64,000 bases of DNA from contig JAQBQB010000025.1 in the NCBI GenBank assembly GCA_028287235.1, forward strand, positions 186,001-250,000, given 5' to 3'. The notes below the pieces were generated by a model that saw only the letters and a list, made by a program, of their open reading frames with translations, was not told the DNA's origin and searched no databases. This document shows positions 1-10,419 of this stretch, one piece after another; within the stretch, counting starts at the first letter, position 1; each line of letters opens with the position of its first letter. The translations under genes were made by a program, and so were the position numbers. The DNA is from Gemmatimonadota bacterium. Lineage in GTDB: Bacteria; Gemmatimonadota; Gemmatimonadetes; Gemmatimonadales; Gemmatimonadaceae.

Positions 1-433
1 GGGCGCCGAAAAACATGACCGTCTTGGCATGCGCCGCCTCGCAGACATGCTTGGCGTTCGTGCAGATCTTCGTCCGGCGGCCGAGCGCGCCGAGGCAGAC
101 GGTCTCGAGATGGCCGAACGCGTCGTAGGGGCCTTCGACGGTCAGCACCGTGTCCCAGCTCTCGTACCGGTCGCCCTCGTACAGGGCGTTAACGGTGAGC
201 GCGCGCCAGTCGTCGCTACAGAGCTTGAGCAGCGCGATGGTCTCGTCGACGCCGCTCACCCACCCTTCGCTCTTGCCGGTGAATTGCATCAGGACCTGCG
301 GCGATCGCTTGTCCTGCCGCACGATCTCCCGCGCGCGCACGAAGTACGCGTCGGTGTAGAAGCCCGCCTTGATCTGCTCGACCGGCAGGTTGAACGCCGC
401 GGGCTCGATCCGTTTGCGCCGGCGCGGAGGCAT
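1..433 (-). CDS. Nicotinate phosphoribosyltransferase-like protein (N-terminal part, runs off the window)
   Basis: The first 144 codons read without interruption to the window edge. The N-terminus contains the PVEQIKAGFYTDAYFVR stretch and a later LETVCLGALGRRTKICTNA segment, which resemble the bacterial nicotinate/quinolinate-type phosphoribosyltransferases that join nicotinate to PRPP in NAD salvage. The ATG follows directly on the stop codon of the aspartase gene upstream (TAG then ATG, no spacer), so the two are probably co-transcribed and translationally coupled. The catalytic half lies outside the window, so substrate preference (nicotinate versus a related base) cannot be judged. Confidence 0.72.
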   Translation of the reverse strand, partial: MPPRRRKRIEPAAFNLPVEQIKAGFYTDAYFVRAREIVRQDKRSPQVLMQFTGKSEGWVSGVDETIALLKLCSDDWRALTVNALYEGDRYESWDTVLTVEGPYDAFGHLETVCLGALGRRTKICTNAKHVCEAAHAKTVMFFGA

Positions 434-2326
<1,893 letters not shown>

Positions 2327-2470
2327 AGGAGTGGGAAGATAATAGCCGGCTGGCGGGTGTCGGCTATCCGCTAACGGTGTGCTTCTGCTCCCGAATTCAG
2401 GCGATAGCCGCCAGCCGCCGGCCGCTATAAGATTCCCCGAGTCCGCCTTTCCGTCCCTTCGCGGAGGCCC
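2327..2470. promoter_or_regulatory. Divergent promoter region between aspA and the asparaginase gene, with inverted repeats
   Basis: The 144-bp gap separates two divergent genes. It contains ATAGCCG at 2342-2348 facing CGGCTAT at 2361-2367, and a second related copy, GATAGCCG at 2403-2410 followed by GCCGCTAT at 2421-2428. The two copies are also imperfect inverted repeats of each other. This could be a shared operator or a pair of hairpins. No clear -35/-10 boxes can be assigned by eye. Confidence 0.4.
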
Positions 2471-3691
2471 ATGTCCGTCTCACGCCGTAATTTCCTCGGC
2501 GCCGGCGCAGTCGCAGCCGCCGGCTTCGCGCTCCCAAAGCTCGCCGACGCGATGCCGGTCATCACCGTCCGCGACCGATCCGAGCTCCTCCCTCGCGCAT
2601 TCGCCGGGCGGCCCGTCATCATCTCGGCGTCCAACGGCTACAACGCCGACGCCTCGGGAAAGCGCGGAATTCAAGTCGCGTGGGACATGCTCGCCAAGGG
2701 CGCCGACCCGCTCGACGCGATCGTGGCCGGGGTGCAGATCGTGGAGCTCGATCCGAATGACCAGAGCGTGGGCCTGGGTGGGCTTCCGAACGAGGAAGGC
2801 GTGGTGCAGCTCGACGCCAGCGTGATGCACGGGCCGACCAAGCGCGCCGGATCGGTCGGCTGTCTCGAGGACATCGCGACGCCCGCCGCCGTGGCCAAGG
2901 CGGTGATGGACCATACCGACCACGTCATGCTCGTGGGCGCGGGCGCGAAGAAGTTCGCGCTGGAAATGGGCTTCAAGGAGCAGAACCTCCTCACCGAGGA
3001 GAGCCGCATCGCCTGGCTGCGCTGGAAGTCCAAGCTCAATCCGAACGACAACTGGCTCGACCCGGTCGATCCGCCGCCGCGCCGCCCCACGCCGGCCGGC
3101 AAGCCCGATGGCAAGCTCGATGGCAGGCTCGATGGCGAGCCGCGCTACTCGTCGTCGCACGTCTACTACGACGCGCGCGGCGTTGCGTACACCACTGGCA
3201 CGATCAACATGGACGCGGTCACCGCGAGCGGCGACATCGCGTCGGTGACGACGACGAGCGGGCTGTCGTGGAAGATTCCCGGGCGCGTCGGCGACTCGCC
3301 GATCGTTGGAGCGGGCCAGTATTGCGACAACGACGTTGGTGCCGCCGGCTCGACCGGACGCGGGGAGGCGAACATCAAGGTGTGCGGCGCGTTCCTCGCG
3401 GTGGAATTCATGCGGCAGGGGATGACGCCGGAGCAGGCGCTCATGAAAACGATGGAGCGCGTGATCGCGATGACCGAGAAGCGCCTGCTGAACGACAAGG
3501 GCCGCCCGTACTTCCAGCTCCAGTTCTACGCCGTCAACAAGAAGGGCGACTACGCCGGCGCGTGCGCGTACGAGGGATCGAGCTTCGCCGTCGCCGACGC
3601 CACGGGCGCGCGCGTGGAGCCGTGCGCGTACCTCTTCAAGAAATCGGAGCAGCCAACGGGGCCGCTCAGCGGCGTAATGCTCAAGCCGTGA
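2471..3691 (+). CDS. Tat-exported N4-(beta-N-acetylglucosaminyl)-L-asparaginase (Ntn-hydrolase)
   Basis: The protein starts with a twin-arginine signal (SRRNFLGAGAVAAAGFALP) and should act in the periplasm. The mature part is a glycosylasparaginase-family Ntn hydrolase: the precursor cleaves itself before a Thr that becomes the nucleophile, here Thr244 in GTINMDAV, followed by the GRVGDSPIVGAGQY and GSTGRGE motifs of the beta chain. The known family reaction splits GlcNAc-asparagine into aspartate and aminated GlcNAc. GGAGG lies four bases before the ATG. Just before the processing site there is a KPDG-KLDG-RLDG insertion from a 12-bp tandem repeat. It faces the aspartase gene divergently, so released aspartate could be deaminated by the neighbour. 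Confidence 0.88.
   Translation: MSVSRRNFLGAGAVAAAGFALPKLADAMPVITVRDRSELLPRAFAGRPVIISASNGYNADASGKRGIQVAWDMLAKGADPLDAIVAGVQIVELDPNDQSVGLGGLPNEEGVVQLDASVMHGPTKRAGSVGCLEDIATPAAVAKAVMDHTDHVMLVGAGAKKFALEMGFKEQNLLTEESRIAWLRWKSKLNPNDNWLDPVDPPPRRPTPAGKPDGKLDGRLDGEPRYSSSHVYYDARGVAYTTGTINMDAVTASGDIASVTTTSGLSWKIPGRVGDSPIVGAGQYCDNDVGAAGSTGRGEANIKVCGAFLAVEFMRQGMTPEQALMKTMERVIAMTEKRLLNDKGRPYFQLQFYAVNKKGDYAGACAYEGSSFAVADATGARVEPCAYLFKKSEQPTGPLSGVMLKP
3107..3140. repeat. 12-bp tandem repeat inside the asparaginase gene
   Basis: GATGGCAAGCTC and GATGGCAGGCTC are followed by the partial unit GATGGCGAGC. The array is in frame and encodes a short Asp-Gly-rich linker ahead of the autoprocessing site. Confidence 0.75.
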
Positions 3692-3794
3692 GAGCCGCCT
3701 GACCCGACGTATTCGCGCGGTCGCCTGGACCGCGCTCATCGCGCTCGCCGCGTTCCAGGCCTACGCGCAGCGGTACGTCATTGGCCCGGACGGG

Positions 3795-5627
3795 ATGTCG
3801 TACCTCGATCTGAGCGACGCGATCGTCACGGGGAACTGGTCCCGGCTCGTGAACCTGTACTGGAGCCCGGCCTATCCGGTGCTCATCGGGCTGGCACGCC
3901 TCGTCGCGCGAGCCGGTCCCGCGACGGAGATCGCGGTCATCCACGCCGTGAACCTGCTGTGCTTCGTCGCCCTGCTCGGCGCATTTGACTATATGCTCAT
4001 GAGCGTATTGTCATTGTCGGCGATCACGAAGCGGTCGCCGCTCGCCGAACCGTTGGGGGTGGCGGGCGCGTACGTGTTGTTCGGCTGCTTCGCGCTCACG
4101 ATGATCCCGCTCGAGCTCACCACGCCCGATCTGCTCAACGGCGCGTGCGCGTTCGCCGCGTTCGGCGCCATGCTTCGTCTGCACACCGGCACGCACCATC
4201 CGCGGCGCGACGCGATCGTGCTCGGCGCAGCCCTCGGCCTCGGCGCGCTGACGAAGTCGTTCATGGTGCCGTGGGCGCTCGTCTGCTTTGCGGTCATGGC
4301 GCTGGCGTTGCGCCGCCGCGGGCTGCGGGAGCTGGGCATCGCGGTGGGTGTCTGGTTGGTTTTCCTGCTGCCCTGGTCGGTGGTGATGTCGAAGGCGGCA
4401 GGCCGGCCCACCTTCGGCGACGCCGGGCGTCTCACCTACGCCTGGTACGTCAACGGCCAGGACACGCCGTCGCTGGGTGGCGTGCCGCCCGGCACCCGTC
4501 GGCAGAATACCGAGGCGATCCTCCCGGGCGTCGGCGTGCCGGGCGATACCACGGGCTCAGACCCAATGTGGTTCGACCCGGCGCGCTGGAACCAAAGCGT
4601 CGCGCCGCATCTGAGCTTCGACGACCAGCTCAAGATGGTGAAGGTGTTCATCGTGTTCTACGTGATGAACTTTTCGCCGCTGCTCTTTCTCATCCTGCTC
4701 GTCGCCGTCGCGCCGCCCGGTACGCGGCGTGTGGCGTGGCGGCGAGGGTGGGTCGTCTACGTCCCGGCGCTCGCGGGCCTCGCGGCCTACGCGATGGTCA
4801 TCGTGACGGCGCGATACGTCATGCCCTTCGTGCTCGCCGCGACGTTGACCGTGCTCGCGACGATTCCCATCGCGCAACGAATGCGCCCGACGTTGCTGTT
4901 GCTCGGGCTCGCGATTCCAATCGCCCTCGAGTTCTTTCATCCGCTCACCGTGCCCGGGCTCGCGCTCGTGACCTCCGTCGTGGGAGGCATGCTGGCTGGC
5001 GTGCTCACACCTACTCGCCGGCGCGTTGGCTGGATCGTGTCGATCGCGGTGGCACTGACAGCTACGCGCATTCTCCTCACGCCGAGCATTCCCGAGGTGC
5101 TGCGCGCGGGGGCGGTGGCACTCATGCTGATTCTCTGGCGCACGTCCTACGTCGCCGTGCGCGGCGGGCGAACAGTGCAATTCGCCGCGCGCGCGCAGGC
5201 GTCGCTCGGCTTCCTCCTCGCGACGCTGCTGCTTTTCCGTGTAGGGCTCAGACTCGATCAGGACGCCGCGGCCGCGCGGCGCGCCGCGTCGGCGGCCGTG
5301 GGGAACGTGTCCTGGAACATTGCCCTGGAGCTCCAATCGCACGGCATCGCACCGGGCGCCCGCATCGCCGTGATCGGGCCACATGCCGAATCGTACTGGG
5401 CGCGTGCCGGCCGCATGCACATCGTGGCGAACGTCCCGCGACCGCGCGCCGAAGCATTCTGGCAGCTTCCGCGCGCCGCGCAGGATGCCTTGTTGAACGA
5501 GTTCGCCGCCGCCGGCGCGACGGTCGCGATCGCGTCAGTCGGACCCGAGCACGGACAGCCGGATAGCAGCTGGACGCCAGTTCGCTATCGAGGCTGGATC
5601 CGGCCGCTCGTGCGGCCGGCGCGTTAG
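3795..5627 (+). CDS. Polytopic membrane protein resembling PMT/ArnT-type glycosyltransferases
   Basis: The 610-aa reading from the first conventional start has about ten or more hydrophobic segments and a C-terminal soluble part of about 120 residues. The early loop GPDGMSYLDLSDA followed by YWSPAYPVLIGL resembles lipid-linked-sugar-dependent membrane glycosyltransferases, where an acidic residue in the first external loop is catalytic; donor and acceptor are unknown. The frame stays open upstream to a stop at 3675 and encodes a convincing first membrane helix (AVAWTALIALAAFQAYAQ) before the ATG used here. No ATG, GTG or TTG exists in that stretch; CTG at 3699 or ATT at 3711 are the only near-cognate candidates. 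The real start may therefore lie upstream, coupled to the asparaginase stop at 3691. Confidence 0.65.
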   Translation: MSYLDLSDAIVTGNWSRLVNLYWSPAYPVLIGLARLVARAGPATEIAVIHAVNLLCFVALLGAFDYMLMSVLSLSAITKRSPLAEPLGVAGAYVLFGCFALTMIPLELTTPDLLNGACAFAAFGAMLRLHTGTHHPRRDAIVLGAALGLGALTKSFMVPWALVCFAVMALALRRRGLRELGIAVGVWLVFLLPWSVVMSKAAGRPTFGDAGRLTYAWYVNGQDTPSLGGVPPGTRRQNTEAILPGVGVPGDTTGSDPMWFDPARWNQSVAPHLSFDDQLKMVKVFIVFYVMNFSPLLFLILLVAVAPPGTRRVAWRRGWVVYVPALAGLAAYAMVIVTARYVMPFVLAATLTVLATIPIAQRMRPTLLLLGLAIPIALEFFHPLTVPGLALVTSVVGGMLAGVLTPTRRRVGWIVSIAVALTATRILLTPSIPEVLRAGAVALMLILWRTSYVAVRGGRTVQFAARAQASLGFLLATLLLFRVGLRLDQDAAAARRAASAAVGNVSWNIALELQSHGIAPGARIAVIGPHAESYWARAGRMHIVANVPRPRAEAFWQLPRAAQDALLNEFAAAGATVAIASVGPEHGQPDSSWTPVRYRGWIRPLVRPAR

Positions 5628-5640
5628 ACTTTTCTAACGC
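5621..5640. terminator. Bidirectional hairpin containing both convergent stop codons
   Basis: Arms of 8 bp (GCGTTAGA at 5621-5628 and TCTAACGC at 5633-5640) flank a CTTT loop. The left arm contains the TAG of the plus-strand membrane protein and the TAA of the minus-strand chemoreceptor. The stem is perfect. No strong U-tract follows on either side, so it may be a weak terminator or work with Rho. Confidence 0.6.
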
Positions 5641-7870
5641 CTCGCACGGGCGTTGCGCGGCCAATGGCGACGCCGGGCGGAAGGCGCACCGGGCTCGCCG
5701 GCTTGGGCGCCGCGGGGCGTGGGGCGGGCGCCACTTGCTCCGACTCGTCGAGCCGGAGATTCGCCACGATCCGCCCCAGACGATCGGCGGCTTCCGACAG
5801 CGTCGACGCGGCGGCCGCGATCTCCTCCGTGCTGGCGCTCTGCTCTTCGCTCGACGCGGCAACTTCCTGCATGGCCGCCGCGAACGACTCGGTGCCCGTG
5901 GAGAGCGAGTCCAACTTCGCGCGCATCGCGCGCGCGAGCTCACTGGCACCCGTCACGGCGTGCTGAATGGACGTCGTCCATCCGTCGGCATCGGCGACCG
6001 CTTTCTCGATCTGCCCGAAGGAGCGCGAGCCCTCTTCCGTAGCGCCGCGCACCGCGCGGACGGTATCGACGGTGCGCTCGCTCGAGCTGCGCGACTGCGC
6101 AATGCGATGCAGCACGCCGCTCACGACCTGCTCGGTGCGCTCGGCGGCATCCGACGACATGGCGGCGAGGCGGCGCACCTCTTCGGCGACGACCGCGAAC
6201 CCGTGTCCATGATCGCCGGCGCGCGCCGCCTCCATGGCGGCGTTCAGCGCGAGGAGCTTGGACTGCCGCGCTAGCTTCTGCACCAGGGTGACGAAGCTGC
6301 GCACCTCTTCCGATGCCTCGGCGAGCTGATCGATCGCCGCGGCGCTCGCTTCCACGTCGCCCGTGAGGGCGGTGAGCGAACGCGAGCTGTCGTCGAGACG
6401 GGCGCGGTTCTCCAACGCGAGCGTGCGCAGCTGCGCGTTCCGCTCGACACCTTCGCGCGCGCCCTCGTCGAGGTTCGTGGCAACGCGGACCAGGTCCTCC
6501 GACGAGCCCACGAGCGTCTGGATCGTCTCGGCCATTGTGTTCGATTGCTGGCTCAGATCCGACGCGGTGTGCGCGATCTCGCCGGCCGATGCCGCCATCT
6601 CTTCCGAGCTCGCGGTGATCTCCGCCGTCATGCTCGCCGTTTCCGACGCCGAGTCGTTCAGCGCGCCCGCCAACCGGCGAAGCTCGCCGATCATCGCGCC
6701 AACGGCGCGGGCCAGGCGGCCGATCTCGTCGTCGCTTCCGATCTGGCTCACCTGCTTCGACAGGTCGCCCGCCGCGACGGCTTCCGCCGCGATCGCGAGC
6801 TCCTGGGCCGGACCGGTGATGCGCCGCTCGATGAACCGGCTCACGAGCACGAGCGCCAGCACCACGAGGCCGAGCATGACCGCGACGCCGGCGATGAGCG
6901 CCGCCTGGGCCAGCTCGTAGGTGCGCGCGGCCTCGGCCTGGCTCATGTGCGCCACGACGTGCCAGCGACCACCGTTCGTGGCGACCGCCGCACCGCGCTG
7001 CAACGTCGAGCCGTCATTGAAGCCGAACACCGCACTAGTGTCCTGACTGGCCAGCGTCGAGAATCCGCCGAAGGGCTTGAAGCGCGTGGCTTGCACCGAG
7101 CTGGCGATGACCTTGCCGACCGAATCCACGAGATCCACGCGAAGCCCCGACTTGCCCGCGCCCTGCGCGAGCACCGAGTCGACGACCGAAAGCCCGAACT
7201 TCACCTTCACGACGCCGAGCTTCGTGGTGCCGTCGCGCACGACGCCCGAGAGCTCGACCACGGTGCGCTGTGTGGCCGCGTCGGCTGTCGCCTGCGCGGC
7301 GACCGCGCCGGACGTCCACGCCGTCTGCCACCAGCTCTCGTCGCTCTGCACGAAGTCCGACGAGGGCGACGTCGTCACCGCGTTGTAGCCGTACTGGTCG
7401 GTGACCATGACCTCGGCGATGTCGAGCTTCGCCAGCAGGTCGGTGAGGAAGGCTTTGGCGCCGTCGTCCACCTGCTGCGAGCGCGTCACCTTGAACATCT
7501 GCTCGAGCGCCGGAATGCTCATCGCGGGCAGTCCGCGCTGGCGCGACACGTCGCCGCCCTTGCGCGCCGCCACGATCACCGAGGGCGCCGAGGCGATGAG
7601 ATCGACCTGTCGCGTGCGTTCGGCGAGGACGCGATCCACGAGCTGCTTGGACAGCGAGGCGGCGTTCGCGATGCGCGCGTCTTCGTCGCCGCCCATGGAG
7701 CGCCGAAGGATGTACAGGCCGGTATAGGCCATACCGACGAGCACCACGATTGCCGCGGCACCGATGCCGAAGATCAGCCGGCGGCGAAGCGAGCGCGCGG
7801 AACGGTCGCCCGCGAGAGACGCCGGCACCGCGAACATGCCGGTGATGCTCGTACTGGGACGATGGTTCAT
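5624..7870 (-). CDS. Methyl-accepting chemotaxis protein
   Basis: The 748-aa transmembrane chemoreceptor has a TM helix at about 33-52, an extracytoplasmic sensor region of Cache-like length (about 55-320), a second TM helix (LIAGVAVMLGLVVLALVLVSRF), a HAMP domain (RRITGPAQELAIAAEAVAAGDL) and a long cytoplasmic coiled coil. The conserved hairpin tip lies near residue 560 (HGFAVVAEEVRRLA). It should pass ligand binding to CheA/CheW. No che genes are in the window, so the ligand and pathway are unknown. The C-terminus is a Pro/Ala-rich tail without a CheR-binding pentapeptide. The stop overlaps the convergent membrane protein gene by 4 bp. Confidence 0.92.
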   Translation of the reverse strand: MNHRPSTSITGMFAVPASLAGDRSARSLRRRLIFGIGAAAIVVLVGMAYTGLYILRRSMGGDEDARIANAASLSKQLVDRVLAERTRQVDLIASAPSVIVAARKGGDVSRQRGLPAMSIPALEQMFKVTRSQQVDDGAKAFLTDLLAKLDIAEVMVTDQYGYNAVTTSPSSDFVQSDESWWQTAWTSGAVAAQATADAATQRTVVELSGVVRDGTTKLGVVKVKFGLSVVDSVLAQGAGKSGLRVDLVDSVGKVIASSVQATRFKPFGGFSTLASQDTSAVFGFNDGSTLQRGAAVATNGGRWHVVAHMSQAEAARTYELAQAALIAGVAVMLGLVVLALVLVSRFIERRITGPAQELAIAAEAVAAGDLSKQVSQIGSDDEIGRLARAVGAMIGELRRLAGALNDSASETASMTAEITASSEEMAASAGEIAHTASDLSQQSNTMAETIQTLVGSSEDLVRVATNLDEGAREGVERNAQLRTLALENRARLDDSSRSLTALTGDVEASAAAIDQLAEASEEVRSFVTLVQKLARQSKLLALNAAMEAARAGDHGHGFAVVAEEVRRLAAMSSDAAERTEQVVSGVLHRIAQSRSSSERTVDTVRAVRGATEEGSRSFGQIEKAVADADGWTTSIQHAVTGASELARAMRAKLDSLSTGTESFAAAMQEVAASSEEQSASTEEIAAAASTLSEAADRLGRIVANLRLDESEQVAPAPRPAAPKPASPVRLPPGVAIGRATPVRGVRKV

Positions 7871-7894
7871 CGACGGCTAGATTTCACTGTAATC

Positions 7895-10405
7895 ATGACA
7901 GAGACGATCCATCCAAATCCGGCCGAAGACTCGGTCGGCTACGATCCGACCGCCATCGAGCGGAAATGGCAGGAGCGCTGGGAGACGCGCGGTACGAACC
8001 ACACCGACCTCGCTGCCGGCGTGCGTCCGTTTTATGCGCTCATGATGTTCCCGTACCCGTCGGCCGAAGGGCTCCATGTGGGCAACCTCTTCGCGTTCAC
8101 GGGCAACGACATCTATGGACGATTCCAGCGGCTCCAAGGGCACACGGTGTTCGAGCCCCTGGGATACGACGCCTTCGGCATCCATTCCGAGAATTTCGCG
8201 CTCAAGGTCGGCACCCATCCCGCCGACCTCATTCCTAGGAACATCGACAACTTCCGGCGCCAGCTTAAGCGCGCCGGGCTGATGATCGACTGGCGGCACG
8301 AGCTGTCGACCACCGATCCCGACTACTACAAGTGGACGCAGTGGCTCTTCTTACAGCTCTATAAGCGCGGGCTGGCCTACAAGAAGGGCGCGGCGGTCAA
8401 CTGGTGCCCGAACGACAAGACGGTGCTCGCCAACGAGCAGGTCATTGCCGGCGAGTGCGAGCGCTGCGGCGCAAAAGTGGAGCAGAGGTTCCTCGAGCAG
8501 TGGTTCTTCCGGATCACCGACTACGCTGGACGGCTCCTCGACAACCTCGACAGCCTCGACTGGTCGGATTCCACGAAGCAGGCTCAACGGAACTGGATCG
8601 GCCGCTCCGACGGCGCCGAGCTGAGTTTTCGCGTTCAAGATCTCGAAGAGCTCACGGGCACGGCGACCATCGCCAGCGGGGAGAGCGGCGAATACACCGC
8701 CGAGCCGATCGACGTCCGCGTCTTCACCACTCGCCCGGACACGATCTTCGGCGCGACGTACCTCGTGCTCGCCCCCGAGCACCCGCTCGTCGGCGCGCTC
8801 ACGACCGACGAGCAGCGCGGCGCTGTCCTGGCCTACCAGCAGCGTGCCGCGAAGCAGGATCTCGTGTCGCGGAAGGTGAGCAAGGAGAAGACGGGTGTCT
8901 TCACCGGCACCTTCGCGGTGAACCCCGCGACGCAGTCGCCGATTCCCGTATGGATCGCCGACTACGTGCTCATGGAGTACGGAACGGGCGCGATCATGGC
9001 GGTACCGGGCCACGACGAACGTGATTTCGAGTTTGCGAAAGTCTTCGACCTGCCCATCGCCCGCGTCGTGGCGCCGGGGGGCGCGACGGTGCCGCACGGT
9101 CCGATGGACGCGGCGTACACCGAGTCGGAGAACGTCCATCTGGTGAATTCCGGTGAGTTCACCGGCTTGAGCGTTGCCGAGGCGAAGAAAGCCATCGTCG
9201 TGTGGCTGGCCCTCAACGGGCACGCGAAGGCGGTCGTGAACTACCGCCTGCACGATTGGTGTATCTCGCGGCAGCGCTACTGGGGTCCGCCCATCCCCAT
9301 CATCTACTGCGACCACTGCGGTACCGTGCCCGTGCCGGAGCAGGATCTGCCCGTGGAGCTGCCGTACGTCGAGGACTTCAAGCCCGACGACAGCGGCGTG
9401 TCGCCGTTGGCGCGCGTCGAGTCGTGGTATCGCGTCGCCTGCCCCACCTGTGGCGGGCAGGCGCGGCGCGAGACCGACGTGTCGGACACGTTTCTCGACA
9501 GCGCCTGGTATTTCCTCCGCTATCCGAGCACCGGTTTCAGCGACACGCCGTTCGACGAGACGATCACCAAGAAGTGGCTGCCGGTGAACTCGTACATCGG
9601 GGGCAACGAGCACGCGGTATTACACTTGTTGTATTCGCGTTTTACTACGATGGTCCTGCACGACGCGGGGCTGATCGACTTCGAGGAGCCGTTCACGAAG
9701 TTCCGCGCCCACGGCATGATCATCCGTGAAGGGGCGAAGATGTCGAAGAGCCGCGGCAACGTGGTGAACCCCGACGAGTACATCGAGCGGTGGGGCGCCG
9801 ACACGTTCCGCACGTACCTGATGTTCCTCGGCCCGTACGAGGAGGGCGGCGATTTCCGCGACCAGAGCATCGCCGGCGTGCGGCGCTTCCTCGATCGGTT
9901 GTGGTACTCGGTCGTCGGCGCGACGACCGACGGCGCGCCGGACGCGGGCGTCATCCGCAAGCTGCACCAGACGATCAAGAAAGTCTCGAGCGACTTGCCG
10001 GTGCTCAGCTACAACACCGCGGTCGCCGCGATGATGGAGTACATGAACACCGTGCGCCGCGGCGAGCGAATGGCGCACCGCGCCGAAGTCGAGCCGCTGG
10101 TGCAGCTCGTGGCGGTGTTTGCGCCGCATCTGGCCGAGGAGCTGTGGGAGCGCCTCGGGCACGTCGAAAGCGTGTTCGACGCCGGCTGGCCGGTGTTCGA
10201 CGCGTCGCTGGCGGCGGAGGAGATGCAGACGATCGCGGTGCAGGTGGGCGGCAAGACGCGCGGCACCGTGCAGGTGCCGACGGGCGCGGGGCAGGAGGCG
10301 GCGCTCGAGGCGGCGATGGCCGATCCGAGCATCTCCAAGTTCGTCGTCGCGACGCCGAAGAAAGTCGTGTTCGTGCCCGGACGTCTGCTGAACCTGGTGA
10401 TTTAG
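7895..10405 (+). CDS. leuS: Leucyl-tRNA synthetase
   Basis: This 836-aa class Ia aminoacyl-tRNA synthetase charges tRNA-Leu. Visible landmarks are the HIGH-type motif, which here reads HVGN (residues about 62-65), a zinc-type Cys cluster (CPND...CERCG, about 170-190), the CP1 editing domain (TTRPDTIFGATY and YGTGAIMAVPGHDERD), KMSKS at about 615 and a C-terminal domain ending in VPGRLLNLVI. The ATG was chosen because the protein from there starts like the family (YDPTAIERKWQERWE); the frame stays open far upstream but that part is antisense to the chemoreceptor gene. Only 24 bp separate this start from the divergent chemoreceptor start. Confidence 0.97.
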   Translation: MTETIHPNPAEDSVGYDPTAIERKWQERWETRGTNHTDLAAGVRPFYALMMFPYPSAEGLHVGNLFAFTGNDIYGRFQRLQGHTVFEPLGYDAFGIHSENFALKVGTHPADLIPRNIDNFRRQLKRAGLMIDWRHELSTTDPDYYKWTQWLFLQLYKRGLAYKKGAAVNWCPNDKTVLANEQVIAGECERCGAKVEQRFLEQWFFRITDYAGRLLDNLDSLDWSDSTKQAQRNWIGRSDGAELSFRVQDLEELTGTATIASGESGEYTAEPIDVRVFTTRPDTIFGATYLVLAPEHPLVGALTTDEQRGAVLAYQQRAAKQDLVSRKVSKEKTGVFTGTFAVNPATQSPIPVWIADYVLMEYGTGAIMAVPGHDERDFEFAKVFDLPIARVVAPGGATVPHGPMDAAYTESENVHLVNSGEFTGLSVAEAKKAIVVWLALNGHAKAVVNYRLHDWCISRQRYWGPPIPIIYCDHCGTVPVPEQDLPVELPYVEDFKPDDSGVSPLARVESWYRVACPTCGGQARRETDVSDTFLDSAWYFLRYPSTGFSDTPFDETITKKWLPVNSYIGGNEHAVLHLLYSRFTTMVLHDAGLIDFEEPFTKFRAHGMIIREGAKMSKSRGNVVNPDEYIERWGADTFRTYLMFLGPYEEGGDFRDQSIAGVRRFLDRLWYSVVGATTDGAPDAGVIRKLHQTIKKVSSDLPVLSYNTAVAAMMEYMNTVRRGERMAHRAEVEPLVQLVAVFAPHLAEELWERLGHVESVFDAGWPVFDASLAAEEMQTIAVQVGGKTRGTVQVPTGAGQEAALEAAMADPSISKFVVATPKKVVFVPGRLLNLVI

Positions 10406-10419
10406 CGCCGGCGTCCAAA

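Noticed and set aside
2827-3739. Large minus-strand frame opposite the asparaginase
   Set aside because: It is a His/Arg-rich shadow with no motif. The plus-strand frame has a Tat signal and catalytic residues.
6545-7894. Long plus-strand reading frame in front of leuS
   Set aside because: It is antisense to the chemoreceptor, has Arg/His-rich composition typical of high-GC shadow frames, and the LeuRS N-terminus is complete from 7895.
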